From Secundilactobacillus mixtipabuli (GTDB taxonomy: Bacteria > Bacillota > Bacilli > Lactobacillales > Lactobacillaceae), in contig NZ_BCMF01000002.1 in assembly GCF_002217925.1 (NCBI RefSeq), positions 186,001 to 250,000 of the forward strand: a stretch of 64,000 bases of DNA, in the 5' to 3' direction. Made by a program: the position numbers and the translations under genes. This document shows, in pieces, positions 36,596 through 44,666 of this stretch; positions within the stretch are counted from its first letter, which is position 1; every line of letters starts with the position of its first letter. Below the pieces are notes generated by a model. That model was not told where the DNA came from. It did no database searches and saw nothing but the letters and a program-made list of their open reading frames with translations.

Positions 36596-36844
36596 GGCTA
36601 TGTACCCATCAAAGGCGATAAAATCAGCACAAAAAACTTCACGACGTTAGTCAGTGTTGGTTCACCGGACAGTTACGTCTTTCTATATGATTACAACAAG
36701 CTTGCCGATGATGAGACTGCTGAAACCGTTCAAGTTAGTCAGACCGTAGATCATATTAGAAATTTTAGCCATCTCTGGCAAAACCGCGGCTACACCGTTT
36801 ACTTGGAAAAAAAGACGGCTGACTTTTTCGTTGACCATCGATGA
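36587..36844 (+). CDS. Unknown short protein or gene fragment
   Basis: 85 codons in protein-like sequence (VFLYDYNKLADDETAE, WQNRGYTVYLEKKTADFF), ending 4 bp before a terminator. The ATG has no Shine-Dalgarno and overlaps the start region of the divergent gene. The frame is open about 20 codons further upstream. It is probably the 3' remnant of a longer gene joined head to head with its neighbour. Confidence 0.4.
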   Translation: MMHGYVPIKGDKISTKNFTTLVSVGSPDSYVFLYDYNKLADDETAETVQVSQTVDHIRNFSHLWQNRGYTVYLEKKTADFFVDHR

Positions 36845-36847
36845 ACA

Positions 36848-36884
36848 TAAAAGCACCGTAACCCTCATGAGTTACGGTGCTTAT
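36848..36884. terminator. Bidirectional terminator
   Basis: AAGCACCGTAAC pairs with GTTACGGTGCTT. It lies between the plus-strand fragment and the convergent lipoprotein gene. Confidence 0.8.
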
Positions 36885-36924
36885 TTAGACTGTTCAATTG
36901 TTTATCTGTTTATTTCAAAACTAT

Positions 36925-37881
36925 TTAATCATCGCTGCTAACCAGTGAAGCACTGGTCTTCTTAATGCTTGGGGTCTTTGCTGTATCGAACTGGGCGCTA
37001 GCCTTGGCATTCTTAGTCCGTGTGATCAAGAACCAATCATAACTAGACGTATCGCCATTTTCCGTTACATAATAACCAACATATTTTTCGTTCAGCAACG
37101 AGACAGATTCGCTGATCAAACCGTTTTCGTCAAACGTATAACTCATCGCATTTTCAGATTTATATTGATAGAGCTTTGATACATTAGTATTAGTGATCGC
37201 ACTCGTATCATCAGGTGTTTTAAAGGCCGGGTTATCTTCCTGCCAATTGATGTTTTCAGCCGTTACTTTTTTATCATTATCATCCGTATTGACATACGCT
37301 GATAACTTGTGGGCTTTCGGCGCAGCATACGTAAACTTAGTAGCGTTAAACAACGCCATATTGTGCTTGACCTGATCGATCTTAGCCTGGGCAGCTTTGA
37401 GGTTAGCTGGTGAACCGTCATCATCCGTATTTTTGATCGGTTCCTGTTTATAATCACTGACGGATGACTGCTGATTCTTTAAACTGCTTTGAGCTGCTGC
37501 TAAAGCTTCTTTCAGGTAGGTTTTTTGATCTTTGACCATCTTATTAAACGCCGACTTTTGTTTCGTTTTAGCTAATTTGATGACCTGCGCATCCGATTTA
37601 CCTTTAATATCCTTAAAGGTCAGCTGTGCCTTGCTATAAGCCGTTTCCTTACCATTTTGCACGACCAGGACACTAAACGTATCATCTTTATGAACCGTAT
37701 CGCGGCTAAGCGACCCCTGCAGCCAAACCTGTGGCTGTTTATTTTGCGCCGTCTTCATAAAGGCGACTTTGCTGGTCTTAGCAGCATTTTCAGCGTTCGC
37801 CCCGCAGCCGGCTAAGCCAATCGCCGCTAACCCTAACATGACCATCAATGCTAACCGATGTTTCCGAACCCTTTTTTCCAT
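36925..37881 (-). CDS. Lipoprotein of unknown function
   Basis: 318 residues. The N-terminus is a lipoprotein signal with basic residues, a hydrophobic stretch LALMVMLGLAAIGLAGC and the lipobox LAGC, so Cys26 should be lipidated and the protein held on the outer face of the membrane. A coiled-coil-prone segment (about 100-165) and a C-terminal beta-rich domain with YVGYYVTENGDTSSYDWFLI follow. There is no known family. It is alone on its strand in the accessory region. Confidence 0.75.
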   Translation of the reverse strand: MEKRVRKHRLALMVMLGLAAIGLAGCGANAENAAKTSKVAFMKTAQNKQPQVWLQGSLSRDTVHKDDTFSVLVVQNGKETAYSKAQLTFKDIKGKSDAQVIKLAKTKQKSAFNKMVKDQKTYLKEALAAAQSSLKNQQSSVSDYKQEPIKNTDDDGSPANLKAAQAKIDQVKHNMALFNATKFTYAAPKAHKLSAYVNTDDNDKKVTAENINWQEDNPAFKTPDDTSAITNTNVSKLYQYKSENAMSYTFDENGLISESVSLLNEKYVGYYVTENGDTSSYDWFLITRTKNAKASAQFDTAKTPSIKKTSASLVSSDD

Positions 37882-38747
37882 AATGATTTTCCTCCCCTTG
37901 ATATCCGGCGATCAACTAACCGATCCCCTAAATCTTAATAAAACTAATACATAAACGTTTCTATACTACCACTATATTGGCATAACTAATCAAAAGAATT
38001 GATTATTCTAATAGTGCTTTATATTCGATCAATAACGCGGCCGGCTTGGTTAACATCATTGGGCTTTAGATTAGTCACAGTTGCAACTATTTGTAGCCCA
38101 GATAATATAATTCATGATATTGGACTGGAAACCGATATATGTAATTGATACAGTTCAGTGCAGTTGTTGAATCAGTCTTTAGCAGACATTAATTACCGTT
38201 AGTTACCCAGCATTCATTTCACTACTGAACTCAATGTTCAACTCACCCTGAACTCACTAGCAAATGATCACTAAAATAACTAGTATGATTATTTCTTAGG
38301 CCTTATCTGTCCAAGGATCCGCTGAATTTTGACCATTTTTGCTTACTAATTGGTCGCTAATCGTTAAGTAACTGTGTTAGATCATTCCTTCGAAACAAAA
38401 ATAACAGTCTATCGAAATGAGTATTAAGTCCACTTCTGATCAAACTATGTAGCCCAGCATTGAACTCACCATAGAAAACACTACTGTTCTCACTACCGAA
38501 CTCAATACCGAATCCACCCCTAAATTACGTAGTGGGTTCACTACGCAATTTAAATGCCATCAGCATGGCATAGCAACTACTGATATTTAACCAGTACCAA
38601 AATAGTGAAACGTCCTTCTCAAAAATTACTTTCCTAAAAAAACAAATCGTTCATAAATAGACACTTCTTTTTTCTCATCAAAATCTGACCCATAGTCCAA
38701 CCCAAAAGCCCATCCAACGGCTTGAAATGCAGAGAGGAACTTTAATC
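37882..38747. other. Gene-free region with small hairpins
   Basis: No open frame is convincing. Two strong hairpins lie close together: AAATTACGTAGTG with CACTACGCAATTT (38522-38551), and ATGCCAT with ATGGCAT (38553-38570). The words ACTCA and ACTCAC recur many times between 38200 and 38540. Confidence 0.55.
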
Positions 38748-39410
38748 ATGTTAGATAAAATCACCACGGCCCAAAAGCCGCTTTTGACCTTAAATTTAGC
38801 CCTGGCTGATCATCAGAGCGCGGCCCTGACCGGCATTGTCATTACCGGTGAAACCGACAAATTAGCCGCTGATTATCAGCAGAAATTCGGCTTGAACGAA
38901 TACCGTTTGACCCACGAAACGGGTAACGGTAATGCCCTAAAGACGTTAACGAAAACCACGGACCCAGCCCAAGTTTATGGCACTTTTTACACCGCCTACC
39001 AGCTGGAAACTGGCTTGTTTGACCGGCAAAATTCAATTCAGATCGTTAACTGGGATTACCCCGAAACAACGCTTTTACCCGCCGAACTACCGATTTATTT
39101 AGCCACCCAGCGGGTCTTAAACACCGATGAAACCTTAGCTCAAAAGCAGGCCGATATGCTGAAGCTTATCCGCCAAAACTACAACTTTTTTCGCGTCTTT
39201 GAAGCCACTGATTCGCTCAAACCCAACGACTTTTACGGCGGCATCGATACCCCGCAGGCGCTTCCGGAACTGAACAAATTAAACTATATTATCGTCACTT
39301 TCAAGGGCCTTTCGGACAATTTAGCCGAGTCTAAATTCGGCATGACCGATGCGCTCGACCAATTGCTTTTGCATCTTCACGCCGGGGCTTTAACAACTGA
39401 TCCTGACTAA
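38748..39410 (+). CDS. Unknown cytosolic protein
   Basis: 220 residues, soluble and acidic, with no signal or membrane segment. Features are NLALADHQSAALTGIVITGE near the start, a helical centre (TDETLAQKQADMLKLIRQNY) and FFRVFEATDSLKPNDFYGG. I do not recognise the family. The ATG at 38748 is chosen because AGAGGA lies 10 nt upstream. It is followed by a good terminator and then by the structured repeat tract. Confidence 0.6.
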   Translation: MLDKITTAQKPLLTLNLALADHQSAALTGIVITGETDKLAADYQQKFGLNEYRLTHETGNGNALKTLTKTTDPAQVYGTFYTAYQLETGLFDRQNSIQIVNWDYPETTLLPAELPIYLATQRVLNTDETLAQKQADMLKLIRQNYNFFRVFEATDSLKPNDFYGGIDTPQALPELNKLNYIIVTFKGLSDNLAESKFGMTDALDQLLLHLHAGALTTDPD

Positions 39411-39412
39411 CT

Positions 39413-39450
39413 TTAGACACGCCTAATTGACATTAGGGTGTCTTTTTTTT
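39413..39450 (+). terminator. Terminator after the 38748 gene
   Basis: GACAC-CCTAAT pairs with ATTAGG-GTGTC and is followed by eight T. Confidence 0.85.
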
Positions 39451-39479
39451 CGATATTTTTCAGTCAAAACCAGCTTCGA

Positions 39480-39533
39480 TGGTGCCACTTTATCGCGCTG
39501 AAATCGGCCCAGTCAGCGCTTCTCTCGGCACCA
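39480..39533. repeat. Module A copy with TGGTGCC/GGCACCA stem
   Basis: Outer arms TGGTGCC and GGCACCA, inner GCGCTG and CAGCGC around AAATCGGCCCAGT. Confidence 0.8.
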
Positions 39534-39627
39534 AAACTAGTAAGGTACTGGCCACCAAGATGAATGAAAACTAGCTAAATTTTTATCCCTAAAATACTGA
39601 AAATTGATCTAGTTTAGCCAAAAAAAG

Positions 39628-39667
39628 CCGCCCGTTGAAACTCATTACGCAATCGTTTGACGGGCGG
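39628..39667. repeat. Module C copy with CCGCCCGT/ACGGGCGG stem
   Basis: Arms CCGCCCGT and ACGGGCGG, then AAAC/GTTT around CTCATTACGCAATC. Confidence 0.8.
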
Positions 39668-39736
39668 GCCAGCGACCGGCTCATCCTTATTTTTCACTCG
39701 GATTCCCGTCCCCGCTGGAACAAAAAATCAAAGCGA

Positions 39737-39789
39737 TGGTGCCATAAATTACGGCTGAAATCAGGCCGGTCAGCCCGCAAGCTGGCACC
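39737..39789. repeat. Module A copy with covarying inner stem
   Basis: Outer GGTGCC/GGCACC; inner GGCTG/CAGCC in place of CGCTG/CAGCG. Confidence 0.75.
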
Positions 39790-39839
39790 TGAAACAGGAC
39801 ATTAACTCTCTATTTTGACGACAGAACTATTAACCAAAA

Positions 39840-39893
39840 TGGTGCGCGCAGCAACGCTGAAATCGACCCTAGCAGCGACACATTGGCGCACCA
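39840..39893. repeat. Module A copy
   Basis: TGGTGCGC/GCGCACCA with inner CGCTG/CAGCG. Confidence 0.8.
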
Positions 39894-39898
39894 TATCA

Positions 39899-40089
39899 GC
39901 CACTCTGAAACTCACTAGCCGATCGTTTCTCGTGGCAAAAACGGTCACTTAAACCATCTTATCCAGACGGTTTGTGCCCGCAGTTTTTAAGTCAAACCCG
40001 CTGCTCTTAAGCTCACTAGCCGCTCGCTTATCGCCGCAAAAACTGACACTTAAACTGTCCTATACGGACCGTTTTCGCCTGCAGTTTTT
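39899..40089. repeat. Two C-B pairs
   Basis: C at 39899-39936 (GCCAC/GTGGC, GAAAC/GTTTC), B at 39937-39988, C at 39997-40036 (TAAGC/GCTTA) and B at 40038-40089 (AAAAACTG/CAGTTTTT). Confidence 0.75.
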
Positions 40090-40131
40090 AAAGCAAAACC
40101 AACCCAAACAACTCAGTAATTAATCTAGAAA

Positions 40132-40282
40132 TGGTGCGCACAGGAACGCTGAAATCGGCCCTAGCAGCGAATAATCGGCGCACCATAACTAGCCACTCTA
40201 AAGTTCATTAAACAATCACTTCTCGTGGCAAAAGCTGACACTTAAACCATCTTATTCGGATGGTTTTCGCCCGCAGTTTTTA
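40132..40282. repeat. A-C-B unit
   Basis: A 40132-40185; C 40192-40230 (GCCAC/GTGGC, AAGT/ACTT); B 40231-40282 (inner AAACCATC/GATGGTTT). Confidence 0.8.
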
Positions 40283-40323
40283 AATCAAAACCAACTCAAA
40301 TAACTCAGTAATTAATCTAGAAA

Positions 40324-40472
40324 TGGTGCGCACAGGAACGCTGAAATCGGCCCTAGCAGCGAATAATCGGCGCACCATATCTGTCCCGCTGAAGCTCTCT
40401 ACGCGATCACTTCTCGGGACAAAAACTGACACTTAAACTGTCCTATACGGACCGTTTTCACCCGCAGTTTTT
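40324..40472. repeat. A-C-B unit
   Basis: A 40324-40377, almost identical to the preceding A; C 40382-40421 (TGTCCCG/CGGGACA, GAAG/CTTC); B 40421-40472. Confidence 0.8.
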
Positions 40473-40514
40473 AAAACAAAACCAACTCAAATAACTCAGT
40501 AATTAACCTAGAAA

Positions 40515-40662
40515 TGGTGCGCGCAGGAACGCTGGAATCGGCCCTGCAGCGAAAAATCGGCGCACCATATCTGTCCCTCTAAAGCTCTCTACACGATCGC
40601 TTCTCGGGACAAAAACTGACACTTAAACCATCTTATTCGGATGGTTTTCGCCTGCAGTTTTT
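40515..40662. repeat. A-C-B unit
   Basis: A 40515-40567; C 40572-40611 (TGTCCC/GGGACA, AAGC/GCTT); B 40611-40662. Confidence 0.8.
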
Positions 40663-40670
40663 AAATCAAA

Positions 40671-40865
40671 CCCGCTGTTCTCAAGCTCATTATCCATTCA
40701 CTTATTCCAGCAAAAATGAGTTCCTAAAACGTCCCTAGCCGGTCGTTTTATCACACCATTTTTAAACCTAAACCAGCCACTCTAAAGCTCTCTATGCGAT
40801 CGCTTCTCGCGGTAAAAACTGACACTTAAGCCATCTTATTCGGATGGTTTTCGCCCGCAGTTTTT
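40671..40865. repeat. Two C-B pairs with variant stems
   Basis: C 40671-40711 (GCTG/CAGC); B 40712-40763 with AAAAATG/CATTTTT and AAAACG/CGTTTT; C 40774-40814; B 40814-40865 of the usual type. Confidence 0.75.
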
Positions 40866-40896
40866 AAATCAAACCCCTGAGTAAACGACCAAAAAA

Positions 40897-41146
40897 TGGT
40901 GCGCGCAGAAACGCTGAAATGGATCCTAGCAGCGACACATTGGCGCACCATATCAGCCACTCTAAAGCTCATTATTCATTCACTTTTCATGGAAAAAACG
41001 GGCTTCCAAAACATCCCTAGCCGGTCGTTTTAGCGCACCGTTTTTAAACCTAAACCAGCCACTCCAAAGCTCGCTACGCGCTCACTTTTCGCGGTAAAAT
41101 TCGGCTTAAAATCATTCCTATCCGGAACCATTTTCGCACGAATTTT
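40897..41146. repeat. A and two C-B pairs with variant stems
   Basis: A 40897-40950; C 40955-40992; B 40993-41045 (AAAAACGG/CCGTTTTT); a further C; B 41096-41146 (AAAATTCG/CGAATTTT). Confidence 0.75.
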
Positions 41147-41252
41147 CAACCCCAAACCAACGCTCTCACTGCTCCTTATGCCGTCGCAGTTTTAGCGTGC
41201 TGCGCAGCCGGTTTCAACGCCTTATGCAGTTGTTGAACGGGCTTGCTGGAAC

Positions 41253-41577
41253 GTTCCCCGTGTCTTAAAAAATGAACAAGGCGATTTTGGTAAGGCGACA
41301 TGGGGAACAGGATAATAGAACGTAAGACCGCTGCGCGGTCCTCAGCATAGCTGAGACGTTCATAACATCATCCTGCTCGGTACCCTAACCCCATGCGTTG
41401 CAAGGGTTTAGCCGAGATTGCCCCCAGCCGTTCCTGCTAGGTCGCCCTAGGCGACCTAGTGGTCAAACACCATTCGCCGTTAGGCGACTGGCTGATTCCC
41501 AGCCTGACGGCCAGTAATGGACTCTAGGCGACCTAACGTCGCCTAACGTAACTGACAAGATGTCGCCTGAAGCGACC
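41253..41577. ncRNA. Candidate structured RNA or palindrome cluster
   Basis: Successive strong stems occur in 325 bp without a gene. They are GTTCCCCGTGTC with GACATGGGGAAC (41253-41264/41297-41308, 12 pairs with one G-T); GACCGC/GCGGTC (41326-41340); CTCAGC/GCTGAG (41341-41355); and CTCGG/CCGAG enclosing CTAA-CCC/GGG-TTTAG (41376-41416). Further ones are CTAGGTCGCC/GGCGACCTAG (41437-41459) and TAGGCGAC/GTCGCCTA (41525-41545). The words GGCGAC/GTCGCC recur at least six times. I cannot match it to a known RNA family. Strand is unknown. Confidence 0.5.
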
Positions 41578-41727
41578 TACTTTTTATGGGGGCAAATTAT
41601 GCTATCCGCCTCACCGGTTCCCCAGCAAACTGCTCGCTACTCGATCGCATTTTTCTGCCCGGTAGGCGTCACTGGCAGCGGCCTTCGGCGGCTGCCAAAC
41701 AAATCAAAACCGACCACCAGAAACACA

Positions 41728-41790
41728 AATAGAGTAGATTTGCGGCTACTCTATTTTTTCACAAAAAAAGGCTCCGCCTTTTCAGCGCAG
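41728..41790. terminator. Two hairpin terminators
   Basis: AATAGAGTAG pairs with CTACTCTATT, followed by T6. Shortly after, AAAAAAAGGC pairs with GCCTTTT. The second is placed to stop the minus-strand gene ending at 41822, and the first could end a plus-strand transcript from the structured tract. Confidence 0.65.
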
Positions 41791-41821
41791 TCTTCTAAAA
41801 ATCAATTCACTTACTATTTAA

Positions 41822-42211
41822 TTATGCGGTCATATCATCAACATCTGCAACTGACTTTTCAGCAGCAGGTTCTTCATCCGCCGGGACCACTTTCTGTTCC
41901 GCTTCACTTTGAGCTAAGTACGCGCCAAACGACTGCCGCATGGTGTCGGAACTCTGCAAAGCCTGTTCGAACTTTGCTTCACCGACCTGCTTGAGCCAGG
42001 CCTTTTTATTCGCCTTGAGTGTCCGGGAGATCTGATTTAACTCACTGACGATTGCCCGCACCTGAGCATCTAACTGCGGTGCTTCAAACTTAGCTTTCGC
42101 CACGTTGAACTTGACCGGCACTTCATAGGAAAAGTCCTGCCAGTCGATCCGTTCACCGACTTCCTGCAACGCTTTGGCCAACTCATTGACCGATCTAATT
42201 TTCTGTGCCAT
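41822..42211 (-). CDS. Unknown small cytosolic protein
   Basis: 129 residues, mostly helical, with an acidic low-complexity C-terminus (PADEEPAAEKSVADVDD). It has no membrane segment and no known family. GAGGTG lies 7 nt before the ATG. It follows the membrane-anchored coiled-coil gene by 40 bp on the same strand, so they are probably cotranscribed. Confidence 0.65.
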   Translation of the reverse strand: MAQKIRSVNELAKALQEVGERIDWQDFSYEVPVKFNVAKAKFEAPQLDAQVRAIVSELNQISRTLKANKKAWLKQVGEAKFEQALQSSDTMRQSFGAYLAQSEAEQKVVPADEEPAAEKSVADVDDMTA

Positions 42212-42251
42212 TTCAGCACCTCATTTCTCATTAATTATGACTGACTATCAA

Positions 42252-43331
42252 CTATTCAAATACCCCGTAACGAGACGATGCTGTAGCATAACCGTCCATG
42301 GATTTCTCCAGGATCTTGGTCTGCTGCAGATCGGCTTTAGCCGACTGAACGGCATCAGTATACTGTTCCGTATTAGACTGGCAGGTCTCAATATTCGACA
42401 AAATATTTTGCCGGTTATTCTCCAACGTCGTATTGGCATTGGCACTGTCGGAATCGCTGTCATCCTGCGTGTCATCTGCCGGCCGGCCTAACGCTTTATT
42501 GATCTGTTCCAGCTGGCTGTAATACTGATGCTCCGCCTTCAGGTTTTGACTCTGCGCATAGTTCAAACGGATCAAATGTTTCTTAGCTTTGGCAATGCGT
42601 TCCTTACCGGCGATCACACTGTAAAGCTGTGACATGGACATCGTCCGCGAGATCGATTTATCAGTTTTGACGTTGTTACCTTTCGGGTTGATCCGGAAAG
42701 CCGTAGCATCAAAATTGACCTTCTGACTGCGGCCATCAAAATCAACTTTGCCAGTGCCGTTAGAGTTATCTACGTCACCAGAATTATCATTAAAATCAAC
42801 GGTCGAGATCGGCATATCGTCACGGATCAAAATCTGTAACGGTGCTTTCGGCAAATCGCCGTAAACCATGATCGCTGCGTACCCCGTACTCCCAAAGACC
42901 ACGAAACTAGTTTTGATCGTTGGGATCTTATATTTACTGATTGATTCCTTAAAGAAAACCTTGTACTTGGAAGCCGAGGTCGCAAACGAACTGTTCGAAT
43001 CAAACTTAATTGGAATAACGGTTAAGTCACCATGGCGAAACTGCGGTTCCAGTCTAGCCGTGTTCCCCGTTTTGGAAAAAGTCAGGGTCTTATTCACGGC
43101 ACTGACCGTCATCGCCCGTACCTGCTGAACATGATGGGCGTGAGTAAAACCGGAAGCCGTAAAAACCGCGATACAGCTGAACGCAAACACCAGTGCCAAG
43201 GACCGTAAATTCGTCCGGTTATGTACCAGCGTTAACTTAAACCGCCGCCAGCGTTCGGAAAAGGATCCGGCCTTTTTCTTTGGCCCATTCTGTTCTTTTT
43301 GACGTTTATCACGAATCGTTTTACGTGCCAA
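42252..43331 (-). CDS. Membrane-anchored protein with C-terminal coiled coil
   Basis: About 359 residues. A basic cytosolic N-terminus (about 1-45) is followed by one transmembrane helix (LRSLALVFAFSCIAVFTASG), an extracellular beta-rich domain (about 75-175), an Asp/Asn-rich segment and a long coiled coil (about 235-345). The TTG at 43331 is preferred because GAGGTG lies 8 nt upstream; a GTG three codons earlier coincides with the Shine-Dalgarno. No family is recognised. It forms an operon with the 41822 gene and is divergent from another membrane protein. Confidence 0.65.
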   Translation of the reverse strand: MARKTIRDKRQKEQNGPKKKAGSFSERWRRFKLTLVHNRTNLRSLALVFAFSCIAVFTASGFTHAHHVQQVRAMTVSAVNKTLTFSKTGNTARLEPQFRHGDLTVIPIKFDSNSSFATSASKYKVFFKESISKYKIPTIKTSFVVFGSTGYAAIMVYGDLPKAPLQILIRDDMPISTVDFNDNSGDVDNSNGTGKVDFDGRSQKVNFDATAFRINPKGNNVKTDKSISRTMSMSQLYSVIAGKERIAKAKKHLIRLNYAQSQNLKAEHQYYSQLEQINKALGRPADDTQDDSDSDSANANTTLENNRQNILSNIETCQSNTEQYTDAVQSAKADLQQTKILEKSMDGYATASSRYGVFE

Positions 43332-43586
43332 AAAGTTCACCTCTATTCAATTATTTATGTGAACAATCGTAACGAAAAAACCGTCCCAAACACAACCTTG
43401 TCAAACCAGTCAACAACCAAAAACGCGCAACCCCAAATCATCATCCCACCTAAACCCATTCACCTAATAAAATCCTCTAACTAATGACGCAAGCACCCCT
43501 CGTCCCGAAGTCCTCAAGGTGCTAGTTTCATCTCGAAAAACCACTACACTCACGTAGTCCAAAAAAGAAAGAAAGAGGTGACTGAT

Positions 43587-44030
43587 ATGCAAACTATTTT
43601 AAATCGGAAGATGACCCGTCAGCTAAATCGCAAGCTGCACCATGACGGCTTCAAAACCGGCTTCTTTGCCAGTCTACGACATCGTTTAAACTGGCAGGCA
43701 GAACTACAGAATGATCGTGCAGACGCTCAAAATCTGCCGCTGATCAAGCGTTACTTACATGCTGCCAGTATCGGCTGGTGGACCCAGAAGATCGTCATTG
43801 CGTTAGTTATTTTACTGACCATGCAACTTTGCATCAGCCTGCCCCAAATGGCTCAGGCCCATGCCGACTATCAGGTCTACGAGTACCAGGTTACTTACGC
43901 GAAAGCCCATCATGATACGCAGCTGCTTAATACGACTTTGAAACGCGGCCCCCAAGTCGCCTGGTATTTAAAGTACGGCCATCTGACCAAAGCTGAGTAC
44001 CTGCAAAAGATCGGTGCTGTTAACCAATAA
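43587..44030 (+). CDS. Small membrane protein with one transmembrane helix
   Basis: 147 residues. The first 65 are basic and cytosolic (NRKMTRQLNRKLHHDGF), then comes a helix near 70-90 (IVIALVILLTMQLCISL) and an exposed C-terminus. Its layout of basic N-terminus, single helix and external domain parallels the divergent protein at 42252. GAGGTG lies 8 nt before the ATG at 43587. Function unknown. Confidence 0.65.
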   Translation: MQTILNRKMTRQLNRKLHHDGFKTGFFASLRHRLNWQAELQNDRADAQNLPLIKRYLHAASIGWWTQKIVIALVILLTMQLCISLPQMAQAHADYQVYEYQVTYAKAHHDTQLLNTTLKRGPQVAWYLKYGHLTKAEYLQKIGAVNQ

Positions 44031-44093
44031 AAAAAGTTTTTAAGAACATTATTTGTATGAAATAGCATAATTGTTCGTTACACCATGTATTGT

Positions 44094-44143
44094 AAAAGGC
44101 TACTATGACTGATATGACAGTCTTAATAGCCTTTTTCTTCTTC
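44094..44143 (+). terminator. Terminator after the 43587 gene
   Basis: AAAAGGCTA pairs with TAGCCTTTTT, with an inner GACT/AGTC. Confidence 0.75.
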
Positions 44144-44210
44144 AAAAATGTTGAATTTTAGATAAAAAGTGCTATAAACCGCGTGAACACCAGTATGGAC
44201 GAAAACACGG

Positions 44211-44238
44211 CATAAGTTGCGAAAAGTTGCCATGTTTG
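44211..44238 (+). repeat. GCGAAAAGTTGCC motif, copy 1
   Basis: Begins CATAAGTTGCGAAAAG and ends GTTGCCATGTTTG. It shares 25 of 28 positions with the inverse of 44639-44666. Confidence 0.7.
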
Positions 44239-44638
44239 CACTTTTTTATATAATTATACGGTTATCAAGGGGTAACGTGAATGATGTCTGTATAAAAGTA
44301 TGCGAAAGCTTTGAATTTTATGCCGTGTTTTTTGAATGAAATATTGCATATCAAACAAAAACTGAATAAATGTCCGGAAACTCGTTTGAACTTTTTTCAC
44401 CAATGGTGAACTCACATGGCAAATGCGTACGCAACTCAACCTGTTGTGAAAATTTCACATCAGGGGGTATTTCGACCAAATTTGGCAACTTTTCGCATTA
44501 TTTTTGACCAAACACGGCATAATTTACTTCACAAGCAAAATTGAGATTTAAAGCAAATAACCAGTTAGAAAACCTATTATGATAGTCTTTATGACTAATA
44601 GTATTAAGACTATAGATCTTGGTACTTTGTGAAGTCCA

Positions 44639-44666
44639 CAAACACGGCAACTTTTCGCAAATTATG
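44639..44666 (-). repeat. GCGAAAAGTTGCC motif, copy 3
   Basis: On the minus strand it begins CATAATTTGCGAAAAG and ends GTTGCCGTGTTTG, matching copy 1 in inverse orientation. Confidence 0.7.

Larger units (their letters stand above)
39480..41146. repeat. Composite array of three covarying hairpin-repeat families (modules A, B, C)
   Basis: The tract has no gene. Three hairpin modules recur in the order C-B-linker-A with a period of about 191 bp between 40132 and 40567. Module A (about 54 bp, seven copies) has outer arms TGGTGCGC/GCGCACCA, inner arms CGCTG/CAGCG and a conserved GAAATCGGCCC loop. Module B (about 52 bp, nine copies) has AAAAACTG/CAGTTTTT around AAACCATC/GATGGTTT. Module C (about 40 bp, about ten copies) has arms such as TGTCCCG/CGGGACA around CTCTCTACGCGATC. 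Stems change in a compensatory way between copies while loops stay similar. Confidence 0.85.

Noticed and set aside
39480-41146. Simple rho-independent terminators
   Set aside because: The hairpins lack consistent T tracts, alternate in three families and cover a gene-free region, so termination alone does not explain them.
41560-41994. 144-codon plus-strand frame
   Set aside because: It overlaps the well-supported minus-strand gene at 41822-42211, spans terminator hairpins, has no Shine-Dalgarno and has poor composition.
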